From Nematostella vectensis (lineage: Eukaryota; Cnidaria; Anthozoa; Actiniaria; Edwardsiidae), in assembly GCF_932526225.1 (NCBI RefSeq), contig NC_064046.1:1-64000 (forward strand): a stretch of DNA of 64,000 nucleotides, given 5' to 3'. This document shows positions 12,348-24,461 of the stretch, piece by piece. Positions within the stretch are counted from its first letter, which is position 1. Each line of letters begins with the position of its first letter. The notes under the pieces were generated by a model. That model made no database searches, had not been told where the DNA came from, and saw nothing but the letters and a program-made list of their open reading frames with translations. The position numbers and the translations under genes are program-made.

Positions 12348-15300
12348 TCAATCCTCATCTGCTAAAGCGATGTTGAACAACTTTTGGGATCCATAAGTGA
12401 AGGATTCTGAAGAGGAGAGCACATAGTTAATTGACAATATTAGTAATAATAATTCACACACACACACACACGCCCCGTCATGCTATTTTATTTTTAAAAG
12501 CATATATAAGTAATAGTAATAATAATAGCAATAACAGTAGCAATCGCAATAACAATAGCAATAGTAATTAGCAATAGCAAAAACAATAACAGTAGCAATT
12601 GCAATAACAATAGCATAGCAATAGCAATAACAATAACAGGAGCAATAGCAATAACAATAGCAAGAACAATAACAATAGCAATAGCAATAACAGTAGCAAT
12701 AACAATCACAGTAGCAATCGCAATAGCAATAATGATGATGATGATATGATGGGGGTGAATAAAAAGCTTGGTCTGGGCAGCGGGTTCTCTTTGTACTGAC
12801 AAAAACCTTCTTGAACAGAGTTTTTTATTGGACATTTGAACCATCTCGTAAAAAAGCCCCCTTCTTTTATAGCAAGTTTTAATTGGTCATCACCTTAAAA
12901 TAGTTCAAGTAAATTGATTGGTATTACTCACCAAAGTACCGTCTAAACCACTTTGGGACATAGGGCGACTTGAAGAAGAAATAGAATGGCAGACCGGCAA
13001 GGATAATCAGACAGGCAATAGTTGAACCGATAGGCTTGGCCACGAATGGTGCGATACACAGATACATGGACGCAAGCAGCATGAAGATTGGGATAACGAT
13101 AGGCACCTGCCAACAGAGAAAGAAAAGATTTTAAGATCCACATTATTGTACATTAGGTACAGTGTTTTGCAGGTAACACTGCTGATTTATTACTCTGTTA
13201 CTTTTCCTCTGGGTTCTCACTAGGACACAAGCGCAAGAGCAAATGCAAGTGCACCACAAGCAAGAATCGGTCAAACACAAGTGCAAGAAATTCAAGCAGA
13301 TGCATTTTCTTACACTTGCTGTTAAGTTCCAGTGAGAATTGGAAAATTATGGGCACTTTGCTTGTGTCCTAGTGTGAACCGGCCTTGTTGATTGTCTACT
13401 AACCCTATAAGGGCGAGGCATTTCCGGTTTCTTGTACCTCAACCACAGCAAAGCTGCAAATGAACCACCATAGAACAACCAGGCAGCAAAACTGAAGAAT
13501 CCCACAAGACTCATGAAATTACTGCCAGGTGGCAATAACATGCAGATGGCAATAGTGCTCTGGAACGATAATTGATGCAAATATTATTAGGAAAGGTTCT
13601 ATAACCACTACTTATAAGTCCTCAAGTATGTAACCACTAGGGTAATGACACAGCTCATCGAGCCTTAGCCTTACCGTGAGAAGCATGGAGGGAAGAGGAG
13701 TCAAGCGCTTCACTTGAATCATGGCAAGCATGGACGGTAATAGGCCATCACGGGCAGCGGTATATGTCAACCTGGGTAGCAAAATTAGAGAACAAGAGAA
13801 ATCAGTGTATGGAGAATTCTGTGTCACAACTCGAACCACTTGTATTTTGCTGATGTATTTCACAGGTATGTACACATAAAGGCATTGACTTCTTTCAAAA
13901 AGCCAGGGGAGGGGGTGGCTGGTTGGGGGCACCCCACTAGACTGGGGGATTTGTTCAAATAAAGAAAAATTAGAACCACTGCAAGCTAGGACAAGATATT
14001 TAGAACAAAATGGTCTGCTAATTGGGTAAGCAAACCTCCCACTCAAAACCCTGGCAACAGGAAACACTTGGAAAGGGTGAGTTGTCCTCTTAAGACAATT
14101 GTACAGGAAAGGGGTCTTTCCCCAAATACAAGGATTAAGACATGTACAGGAAAAGGTCTTTCCCCAAATACAAGAATTAAGACATGTGTACAGGAAAAAG
14201 GTCTTTCCCCAAATACAAGGATTAAGACATGTGTACAGGAAAAAGGTCTTTCCCCAAATACAAGGATTAAGACATGTGTACAGGAAAAAGGTCTTTCCCC
14301 AAATACAAGGATTAAGACATGTGTACAGGAAAAAGGTCTTTCCCCAAATACAAGGATTAAGACATGTGTACAGGAAAAAGGTCTTTCCCCAAATACAAGG
14401 ATTAAGACAATTGTACAGGAAAGGGGTCTTTCCCCAAATACAAGGATTAAGACATGTACAGGAAAAGGTCTTTCCCCAAATACAAGAATTAAGACATGTG
14501 TACAGGAAAAAGGTATTTCCCCAAATACAAGGATTAAGACATGTGTACAGGAAAAAGGTCTTTCCCCAAATACAAGGATTAAGACATGTGTACAGGAAAA
14601 AGGTCTTTCCCCAAATACAAGGATTAAGACATGTGTACAGGAAAAAGGTCTTTCCCCAAATACAAGGATTAAGACATGTGTACAGGAAAAAGGTCTTTCC
14701 CCAAATACAAGGATTAAGACAATTGTACAGGAAAGGGGTCTTTCCCCAAATACAAGGATTAAGACAATTGTACAGGAAAGGGGTCTTTCCCCAAATACAA
14801 GGATTAAGACAATTGTACAGGAAAGGGGTCTTTCCCCAAATACAAGGATTAAGACAATTGTACAGGAAAGGGGTCTTTCCCCAAATACAAGGATTAAGAC
14901 AATTGTACAGGAAAGGGGTCTTTCCCCAAATACAAGGATTAAGACATGTACAGGAAAAAGGTCTTTCCCCAAATACAAGGATTAAGACATGTGTACAGGA
15001 AAAAGGTCTTTCCCCAAATACAAGGATTAAGACATGTGTACAGGAAAAAGGTCTTTCCCCAAATACAAGGATTAAGACAATTGTACAGGAAAGGGGTCTT
15101 TCCCCAAATACAAGGATTAAGACAATTGTACAGGAAAGGGGTCTTTCCCCAAATACAAGGATTAAGACAATTGTACAGGAAAGGGGTCTTTCCCCAAATA
15201 CAAGGATTAAGACATGTACAGGAAAAAGGTCTTTCCCCAAATACAAGGATTAAGACATGTGTACAGGAAAAAGGTCTTTCCCCAAATACAAGGATTAAGA

Positions 15301-18300
15301 CATGTGTACAGGAAAAAGGTCTTTCCCCAAATACAAGGATTAAGACAATTGTACAGGAAAGGGGTCTTTCCCCAAATACAAGGATTAAGACATGTGTACA
15401 GGAAAAAGGTCTTTCCCCAAATACAAGGATTAAGACATGTGTACAGGAAAAAGGTCTTTCCCCAAATACAAGGATTAAGACAATTGTACAGGAAAGAGGT
15501 CTTCCCCCAAATACAAGGATTAAGACATGTACAGGAAAAGGTCTTTCCCCAAATACAAGAATTAAGACATGTGTACAGGAAAAAGGTCTTTCCCCAAATA
15601 CAAGGATTAAGACATGTGTACAGAAAAGGGGTCTTTCCCCAAACACAAGGATTAAGACATGTGTACAGGAAAAAGGTCTTTCCCCAAATACAAGGATTAA
15701 GACATGTGTACAGGAAAAAGGTATTTCCCCAAATACAAGGATTAGACATGTGTACAAGAAAAAGGTCTTTCCCCAAGCAAGGATGGCTAAGTAATATAAT
15801 GACTTTTTTTTATTAAAACAATAATTTGTAGGTACAGCTTTGACAACTTACCTTCCACTAGTAAAGGCTACACCATTGACGGTGCCAAATGTAGAAGCAG
15901 CTACAAACACGGGGATGATCCATTTCATTGGGCCAAGATAGACATCACCAATGCTCTAAATAAAAAGAAAAACAATTTAAAAAGGGCATTCAAACTCTTA
16001 CTTGAACTCAAATTGAGACAACAGATTGCAGTCAGAGTACTTACGACAGCCACTGCCTCTGACGCGAGAATACCAGCTCCGCCCAGGACGGTTATGTAGG
16101 CAATATTCACCATGAGATAACACCCAGTGATGATTGAAATGCCGATGATAATTGCTTTAGGCATATCTCTACCAGGAGAGAGTGAAATAAAAGTTCTAAG
16201 GAGCTTCATTTGCATTTTTATTAATTACCGTGACAACAGATTGACAGTGTGGGCATTGTAAATTTATGTTTTAGCACTCTGGGTGCTGCTTTAATCTTCC
16301 GAGTAGCAAGGGATGTGGGGCGCTCATCTGAAGTGGTGTAATTTCAAATTCAGACTTCAGCTCTATATAAATAACTGTTATATCTTTTTTTCATGTATCA
16401 AATTTACAAAAAAAAAATCAAGCCATATCATTGAACAGTAAGAATTAAATAATAACAATTCTAACAAATAGTTGGTTTCACTAGTAGATAATAAAATGAG
16501 GTTAATTTGTTGGTGTTAAAAGCCTTGAATTTCTTCATTCTTACATTTCTTGGGAGTCAGGGGGGGGGGGGGCTTATTTGAAGGGGGCATTTAATTATTA
16601 TTTGGAACCTTAGGGGGGAAGCTTATTAACACTTATTGGAAGCTGGGCATGAAAACAAGCATTTACGGTATAATTAATATAATGCACAACTCACCTGGCA
16701 GGGTCCTTCATCTCTTCTGTACAATAATTAAGTGAATTCCTGGAAAAAGAAACAATTAGTTTGACATTCAAATAATAGCTGGAAAATAGATAATGACATA
16801 AAGGATAAAAATAATATTGTTTAATATGAATAAACTGAAAAGCAGAATAAAAAAGGCAGAGCACATGCCATGTAGATGCAAACCTCTTGAAAGAACCCCC
16901 ACTTACCATCCATCATAGGCCCACAGTCCAATGTAGAATGCAAAGCCTATTTTGGCTGGATCAGTCTCAGAACCCTCAAATGCATTTTGTAGATTTTCTG
17001 TTTTTCCTGTGAAAGTAAAAAAAAAATATATATGATACAGGATTCAGGCCTTTCACTTGTAGCAAACTCTGATGTTTGAGATGTCCTTATTGGAGTTACA
17101 TCAAAGAGGAGATGCAATAATCCTCACTTAGCAAGCCCGTACCTAGGATTTTTCTATGGAGCGTATGAAACCTGAAAAGGTGGACCTAATTTTTCCAGTG
17201 GAGAGGGGGTGGGGAGGGTGTGCGTTTTCTGTATAAAATCTGACCACCCCTGAAAGAACAAAAGGGCTTTTTTTCTGGTGTCGCAGTATCTCCAAGGGAG
17301 GTTCATTATCGCATTTGGCTACAAACAAGTTTGACTTGTAGATTTATAACCCACTAGAGTGATCTAGAATACCTGTTTTATCTAGTTCTCTGATGCTTTA
17401 TAGTTTTGTCTACAAATAGCACATCTATTGCGAACCAAAAGTGGACTTTTAGCCGTTATGTGGGAGGTGCATTCGCACCCCCTGCACCCTCTCTGGTACG
17501 GGCCTGCTTAGGGACTCTTCCCAGCATTCATTTGCCCTCCTGGCATTACCCAGCACGCCAACGTGAATGGCAATAAAAACAGTGCACACAATGACAAATT
17601 TCTCAAAAATGGTATATATGTCTGTGACGATTGTTTCAGAATATCCATGATTGCATGCACTGTTTTTAAGATATATAACTATGCCTCTTCCAAACACAGC
17701 AACAGACCAGACCTTACCTTTGCATAGTTCAACCACCCCTATGATAACCAGCATAGCAATGCACAGCAGTTTAGCATAGGTGAAGATTCTTTGTACTCGT
17801 GTGGCCCAACGCACACTCCAACAGTTAATTCCAGTCACAGTTACTGAGGAAAAGAAATTACTAAAATAAATACATTACTTATACTACTGAAGCTGGGGGG
17901 AGGTCAAAAATTTTCAGCTAGAGGACCCGGGAAAGCATGGATTTCAGTAAAAAGTTAGATCCAATGTCTGATCAAGTGTTTCAGTCATTTTTAATTATAA
18001 TTTAAAAGCAGGATTTCCGAGAATATAGGGCCTTCACCACCACTGGAATATGCCGATTGAACAATATTTTATTATTTATTTCTCTGAACATAACCAAAAA
18101 AGACTAGGTATGAAGCAAAATGGGTGCTTAATAAAAGTGGAGGTGTAAGATTTACATTTCCTGAGAGTAAAATAAATAAAAAGCAGAGATCGCTGACAAC
18201 AATTTCCGGTTGTTGAAATGAATGAGATGGGCAATCATCAAAGAGGATTCGTGGGTATAATTTCTAAAAGGCAAGTGTACAAGTGAAACGGAATTAGTGG

Positions 18301-19456
18301 AACTTATTGTAAGCAATTAAATAATGAATTATAGATGGTACGATTTTTACAAAAGGCATGAGCATTTTAATGAGATAATTGGAACGTAGAATAAAAATGT
18401 GTCATCAAAGACAAATGGTGAATGGGTTATTTTCCCATTTTCTACTGAATTCATGCTAACTATTCGTGTATCATAGACAATAATAAAATGTTGTGATCGA
18501 AATGCACTCTTTATTAATTACTTAGTTTCGATTCAATAGGGGGGGACAAAAAGCTGACTCGATATTCAAAACATATTAACCTAATCATCTTAATCGGGTT
18601 TATTTTGCCGGTACTAGCGCACGAATTATTGTAGCTTTTTCAACTACGACTTCTCCTTTACAAGAGTTCAATAATCGGAGTGAGATAACACTTTTATAGG
18701 TTTCGAATCAAGGTTTTCCGTAGATAAATCAATTACTATATCGCAACACGCTATAGCTAAAGGCCACGTGTTCTTTCTAAAAACCACACACTAATGTTTT
18801 CCCTTCTCAAAACAAAATAACTTTGATGTCAGGGGGCTTTCGATTCCCATAGAAATACCATAAAATGAGCAAAGGTTAAATATATAATAACTTTCCGGGA
18901 GTCATTGGATATATAATAACGGCGATCATAAAATAAACTCACCAATACAAGCCAGTCCAAGAAGTTTCACAACCGCTGGCGGAGGGGCACATTCTGGGAA
19001 GAAAGGCTTAGCAACGTACTCGGCGAAAATCAACGACACGATTGCAGTGATGGCAGGTCTATTGATGATTATCCCTGTCCAGGCGAACAGAAAGGCCGGG
19101 ATTGGACCAAAAGCTTCCATAAGATAGGCATATTCGGCCCCGGATTTCTGTACAGCCGTCCCTAACTCAGTATAGCAAAGGCAGGCAAGCAAAGCGAGGA
19201 ATCCACATCCAAACCAAACCATCAATGAAAGTCCGATAGATTGAGTTGTGCCGAGGATTCCGGTGGGTGAAATGAATATTCCTGACCCTATTACGGTCCC
19301 CACGATGAATGATATACCACTGAGCAGAGTAACTCGCTTTTCAAGGCCGACTTTCGACTGGATTTGGACTTTCGGTGCTTCGGGGTCGGCTTCCTCCGAA
19401 GGTTTGAGCGGGGTGTTCGAAGTGTTGTGAACATCGTTATCCGGGCTTTCGCTCAT
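12348..19456 (-). CDS. SLC7A9-like: b(0,+)AT-like SLC7 amino-acid transporter light chain
   Basis: Ten coding exons (minus): 19456-18943, 17843-17718, 17006-16907, 16739-16695, 16168-16045, 15955-15852, 13771-13675, 13559-13404, 13106-12932 and 12406-12348. They sum to 1500 nt (499 aa) with all phases closing. Family marks: [16 protein letters not shown] in TM1, [70 protein letters not shown] and a VPIVIPIF segment. A Cys in the TM3-TM4 loop (FFPECAPPP) sits where light chains form a disulfide with an SLC3 heavy chain. The family exchanges amino acids at the plasma membrane with 12 TM helices. Resemblance is closest to SLC7A9. The 19-residue last exon was found by hand and is the least certain part. 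Intron 6 is mostly a 1.7-kb minisatellite. Confidence 0.92.
12455..12735. repeat. CA microsatellite and AATAGC-type simple repeats in SLC7 intron 9
   Basis: A (CA)n run at 12455-12471 is followed by about 220 bp of interspersed AATAGC, AATAAC and AGTAGC hexamers ending in GATGATGAT. It is low-complexity intronic sequence; the long open frame across it has no coding meaning. Confidence 0.85.
14090..15778. repeat. 45-bp minisatellite (~37 units) in SLC7 intron 6
   Basis: Unit core GTCTTTCCCCAAATACAAGG followed by ATTAAGACA. Three unit types differ in the spacer: A (ATTGTACAGGAAAGG), B (TGTGTACAGGAAAAAGG) and a shortened 42-bp C (ATGTACAGGAAAAGG). From the left the order is A, C, B x5, A, C, B x5, then five A units, which is a higher-order pattern. 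The length is a multiple of three without stops in several frames of both strands, which produces long spurious open frames. Confidence 0.95.
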
Positions 19457-22086
19457 CTTCGTGGCTTTCCCAGTTGCTCTTGGCTAACCTAGGGCGAATT
19501 TCAAGAGCTTAACAAGGCTATATTAGCCGGGGAAATGCCTTAACCGGCACACAAAAGTCGATGTAGTACAGATAAAGGCCAATATTACTACAACGTGAGC
19601 ACCGAAAGTTGTTATTGGACTATTCATTTGCGCCAGCCAATCAGAGCGCTGGAAATAACGGATTCTCGGGTCAGAAATTCACGCCAAGCACGTGCTAAGG
19701 TCGTGGCGGGAAAGAAATCTATCCTTCTGCACAAAGTCTCAAACATTTGATACTTTAGAATGGAAGTCCGGAAACCTCCTCGCTGAGAAGGGTATAATCC
19801 GTGTTGAGAAATGTATTTTACAGATGTTTCAGGCTTTTTCTAGCTCTCTCTTTGCATGTCACGCAATTTGTCTGATGCAATCTGGAAGGCGATTTGAATC
19901 ACACTTTTTGTCACGAAGGAGATGGCAGGTAGAAATACGAGTAGGAGAGGTGAAGTGAAAGGAGGGAAGACTAACATAGAGATGTAAAACATTTTACCAA
20001 TACAAACATTAAAAGACACGTTGGCATGAAATGTAATATCAGTGTACGGTAATCTTCTACTCTTTAACATAAAATGAAAATAAAATCTTTGACTCGCTTT
20101 CTCGTCTCGCAGTTTATTGTCACTACGTTCTTGTGTTAGTGGTAAAATGTCTAATGTCGACCGGAGGACTCTTTGCCAAGATGACTTCGACCCTGACATT
20201 CGTAACATAAAACCTGAACACGTACTTATGACAAAAGCCGATGAATGAACAATAAATAATATACCGTATGACTTTGCGCTTTCTCACATTCTACCGTAAA
20301 CATTCTCTCTCGGCTAAATCGCAAGTCTCCTGCGCAGCCATCCTTAGTCGAGATCCACTCTTTGTGGGAGGGATTTCAGACGGACACTAATAACGGCTGT
20401 GCAAGAGACCAGGATCACCTGAAACTCCGAAAAGACCTCCCAAGGCCCTCCCTCCCGGGGGCTAAGAGCAAGGGTCTACTCCAAAATTCGACATCAATTT
20501 TTTTTTTTTTTTTTGGGGGGGGGGGGGGGGGTGCGCACTTGTAATTTGTTTGTAATAATTTAAAATAGAACAAAACTTTATTCAAAACAAGCGAACGCAA
20601 ACCACCCCTCTCCCTCAACAACAGGGCCGTAGCAGGGGGTGGGGCACTGGGGGCACGTGCTACCCGTCCCCAATATTTTCAAAAATATAAGAAAATGACC
20701 AGTAGGGGCGTGGCTGTGCCCTACATTGTTTTCTTAATGCTTCTGTATCGTGCCCCCCCCCCCCCCCCCCAATAATTCGAGTTGTGTTATGGCTATGCTC
20801 AACAACACGTTGTCCATCGCCTTTCTAGCCTGTGCAGCAAGCGTTTCAGTGGACGAGTTAATAGAGACCGAGTGACGGAGGTAAAAATCGAGCGAAGAGT
20901 ATGTCCGCGTTTCTCCCCACTTTTCGTCCCCAGCTGATACCAAATAGAAACGGGAGGCTAAATCTCCTTTTTGAATTTAATATGAGCCTGTGGTGCTGGA
21001 AGTCAGCGTAATAGTACATTTCGTTGAATGAATGGGATCTCCTAACCGCTATTTATGGGAGAAATCCCTGTATTTGGGATTTTTGGGATTACAGTTGGTT
21101 GCCACCCCCTTCCCCCTAAGAAAATTCGAGTTTCGAATTAAACTTCGGATATATTTCTTTTGACCGCGTTTTTCCAAATTCAACTTTTTTTACCTTCGCC
21201 AACTGTCTTTTTTATCTCTTTTCTTTTTCTCTTTTTTTACTACTATTTTAGATCTATTTGAGATAACTCTCGACACTTATGTACTATAAATTTTTTTCTC
21301 TTTAAAAAATGAAAGGAAAACATAAAAGTAATAATTTGGAGATTCACAAACGGTAAAGATGGATATACAGAAAAAAATGTTTTCCCCGACTGCAGTGAAT
21401 GGTATAAAACGACTTACCTTTAAAAGTCTTTTAAAACCAAAAAGACGACCAATGTGTGTTGCGAGGGATCCGCTTGTTTGTGTATCTCACAGGGACGCAA
21501 CTGCGTTTGTTTCGCTGGGAAATGATTTTGTGTGAATGCTAAACAAAAATGCAAAGTACTGATCTCTTTTCAAAGGCCTATTATTTTTGTAACTACAACA
21601 GATGGTACCGCTTTTTAATACCATTTAGGTGTCATTTCATCTATTGGGAAATTCTGTTGACCAATAAAAGGAGAGTAGATTTTCCTGAAAGCGTCCCGCG
21701 GGTAAATTGGTTCAATAAAGATTTATTCACGTAGAGGTGATTTTCAAAGCGCACTTATTTACATTTGTTAAACTGACGAGAGTTGTGTATTTGTAAGCCA
21801 AATGTAGACTTGAAATGCTGATACTATTCGTTATAAGGGATGCTATTTTATTTTCTTAGAGAGTCGGTCCTATATTAAAGTCATGCCCAATATGATATTT
21901 TTTATTACTCGATCGCCTGTTGTCGCCTTGAAGGATGTATTTTTCTCTTGTTCACCAGATTTCAACGAAGCCTGTTATTTTGCACATTGAGCAATTAATG
22001 CGGCGGCGAATCCATGGTTTTTCAAAGATTGGTGCGATTTTTGGAAACCATCTAGTCCACAGCTTCTAAATGTCATTTTGATGAAA
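19457..22086. other. SLC7 upstream region with long homopolymer runs
   Basis: 5' flank of the leftward SLC7 gene. A run of about 17 T followed by about 18 G lies near 20498-20531, and a run of about 18 C near 20753-20770. Such runs may be misassembled or variable. No exon could be supported with confidence. Confidence 0.4.
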
Positions 22087-22216
22087 CTTCCCTGCTAGCA
22101 GAAGCCTCTTTTCTCTGTATTTTGCTGGGCTGGAGTTCGCGAGGAAAATATATCTTTTCCTCGCGAACTCCAGCCGAGCGAAATACAGAGAAAAGAGGCC
22201 TCTGCTAGCAGGGAAG
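22087..22216. repeat. Near-perfect 62-bp hairpin (palindromic repeat)
   Basis: The left arm from CTTCCCTGCTAGCAGAAGCC to CGCGAGGAAAA is followed, after about 5 bp, by its reverse complement. I count about 3 mismatches over 62 bp. A transcript would fold into one long stem. It could be a palindromic MITE or an inverted duplication; there is no evidence of processing as a small-RNA precursor. Confidence 0.85.
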
Positions 22217-23649
22217 ATGAAACAGAATACTCTCCCCAAATCTCTTGTCTCCAGGCTAACCACAGGAAACCCGAAAATTTGACTAAGCTAGGATTGTCTT
22301 ATTGTTATTGAACGAACAATCGTGTAAGCACCATTACTACAATGATTTTAAAAGAGGTTAATGTAAAAACGCTTATTCCGACATAGTTCCAGTCACGCTC
22401 GTATGAGCCAGTTCGTATTGACTTGGTCGTAGGGCCAGAGGGCCGTAACACGGGCCTTAAAATACTTGAGAAAGGGAGGGGGGGGGGGGCAGGGGAAAAA
22501 ACATTAGGAAAACCCTAGGAGGAACAGCCACGCCCGTAACTTGTAATTTCTTTATAATTTTAGACCATATCAAGAAAGTTGAGCCCAAAATTGTCGTTTT
22601 TGCCAAACGCGGTCACTTTCATATAAGGAAACTAATATATTCCTTATTTGGAAAATCTGCATGATTATTGTAATTTTTGAGGTGAGCGTACCCCAGGGGC
22701 TTCGTAAACTTCATGACTTGTAACCAGAAGAAAACAGCTACTGTGACCATCTTTAGTTAGTTGAGAAGGTCCCTGAAAAGAAGTTTCCTCGGTACCAGAC
22801 CTCTAAAAACGACAACGTTTTCTTCAAATGAAAAACTTGGGGGCACGGGCCCTATCCTCCAGTACTTGTCGAGATCATTTATAACTATTCAAGTTAGAAG
22901 GCTTTTTATAAGGCATATGGCTGGGCAATATGTAACTGCAACTCTGAACTCTAAAGATATACATTAGCCAAGTTGTCCCCCTCCCTCCACCCCATAGATC
23001 AGTTCATTGTGTAGAGTGGCGCGTGTGAAAAGTTGGCCCAATGCGCTTCCAACAGATTTGTTTTGATCCCAGTGTATTACTTATAGCCGGCCGGTACACT
23101 TTTTTGTCTGATTGTTTTTTAAAGAGCTCAGGAGTGAATGGGTTAAAAGAAAAAAAAAAGAATTGAAAAAAAGGTCATTGTGATAGGATCGAACTTGGCC
23201 TGAAGAAAAATAGGAAATCATAAACTTGGATTTCCCAATCCGTATGGCAGCTAACTGCTTTACGGAAGGCTGTAAACAGGTAAAGAACTGAAAGGCCCCA
23301 AGCACCTATATTTCCTGCGATTGCTATACAAGGCTTGCAAGGTTTAACCAATAACCAGAATCCCAGTCCAGTCTAACGGTTACGCCACGCACAGCTCGCT
23401 GAGATGTAGGATGAAAAAATAGAGGTCTATTTGGGCGCCTTGGGTCCCTTGGGGGCTCGCTATGTCGAAGGGATAAGGGGACATCATTGAAAACCGTAAG
23501 AAAATCACACAATTCTCAATACACGACTTTTAATGTATACGCCCCTGAATAATTCGTATACAGGTATATACGACAAACCAATAAATAAGACGAAGTTTCA
23601 CAGTGTACATCTACCCCAAACTTTACTAAACAAGTCCTTGCATCTCCCC
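22217..23649. other. Intergenic, nothing recognised
   Basis: Between the hairpin and the fucosyltransferase-derived array. A poly-G run is present near 22480. No supported exon was seen on either strand. Confidence 0.4.
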
Positions 23650-24461
23650 CGCCGTAAGTGTACGAGCCGGGCGCGTGGTAAGCCTGTGTTATCTACCGCT
23701 GACAGGAGCCCCGCATTTCTCGCCGTAAGTGTACGAGCCGGGCGCGTGGTAAGCCTGTGTTATCTACCGCTGACAGGTGCCCCGCATTTCTCGCCGTAAG
23801 TGTACGAGCCGGGCGCGTGGTAAGCCTGTGTTATCTACCGCTGACAGGAGCCCCGCATTTCTCGCCGTAAGTGTACGAGCCGGGCGCGTGGTAAGCCTGT
23901 GTTATCTACCGCTGACAGGAGCCCCGCATTTCTCGCCGTAAGTGTACGAGCCGGGCGCGTGGTAAGCCTGTGTTATCTACCGCTGACAGGAGCCCCGCAT
24001 TTCTCGCCGTAAGTGTACGAGCCGGGCGCGTGGTAAGCCTGTGTTATCTACCGCTGACAGGTGCCCCGCATTTCTCGCCGTAAGTGTACGAGCCGGGCGC
24101 GTGGTAAGCCTGTGTTATCTACCGCTGACAGGAGCCCCGCATTTCTCGCCGTAAGTGTACGAGCCGGGCGCGTGGTAAGCCTGTGTTATCTACCGCTGAC
24201 AGGAGCCCCGCATTTCTCGCCGTAAGTGTACGAGCCGGGCGCGTGGTAAGCCTGTGTTATCTACCGCTGACAGGAGCCCCGCATTTCTCGCCGTAAGTGT
24301 ACGAGCCGGGCGCGTGGTAAGCCTGTGTTATCTACCGCTGACAGGAGCCCCGCATTTCTCGCCGTAAGTGTACGAGCCGGGCGCGTGGTAAGCCTGTGTT
24401 ATCTACCGCTGACAGGAGCCCCGCATTTCTCGCCGTAAGTGTACGAGCCGGGCGCGTGGTA
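23650..24461. repeat. 71-bp tandem repeat overlapping the end of the fucosyltransferase-like gene
   Basis: Eleven full units start every 71 bp from 23650, with a partial twelfth at 24431. Each plus-strand unit begins CGCCGTAAGTGTACGAGCC. Read on the minus strand, each unit encodes HAPGSYTYGEKCGAPVSGR then TAA, exactly the C-terminus and stop of the adjacent gene. The units are nearly identical; the visible variant is CAGGAGCC versus CAGGTGCC (units 2 and 6). On the plus strand each unit also holds a consensus-like GTAAGT and a downstream CTGACAG. Confidence 0.95.

Noticed and set aside
12494..12844. 116-codon hydrophobic frame on the minus strand
   Set aside because: It is a translation of the AATAGC simple repeat within SLC7 intron 9.
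13612..15816. Long open frames on both strands of the 45-bp array
   Set aside because: Stop-free repeat units whose length is a multiple of three produce them. The array lies inside an intron between two well-supported SLC7 exons.
19840..20199. Minus-strand open frame starting MSGSKSSWQRVLRSTLDILP
   Set aside because: The first ~35 residues look protein-like and could be an exon, but I found no convincing donor, partner exon or family, so it is not listed as a gene.
23650..24461. CRISPR-like regular spacing
   Set aside because: The units are contiguous with no variable spacers, are 71 bp, and derive from a eukaryotic gene end. The genome is eukaryotic.
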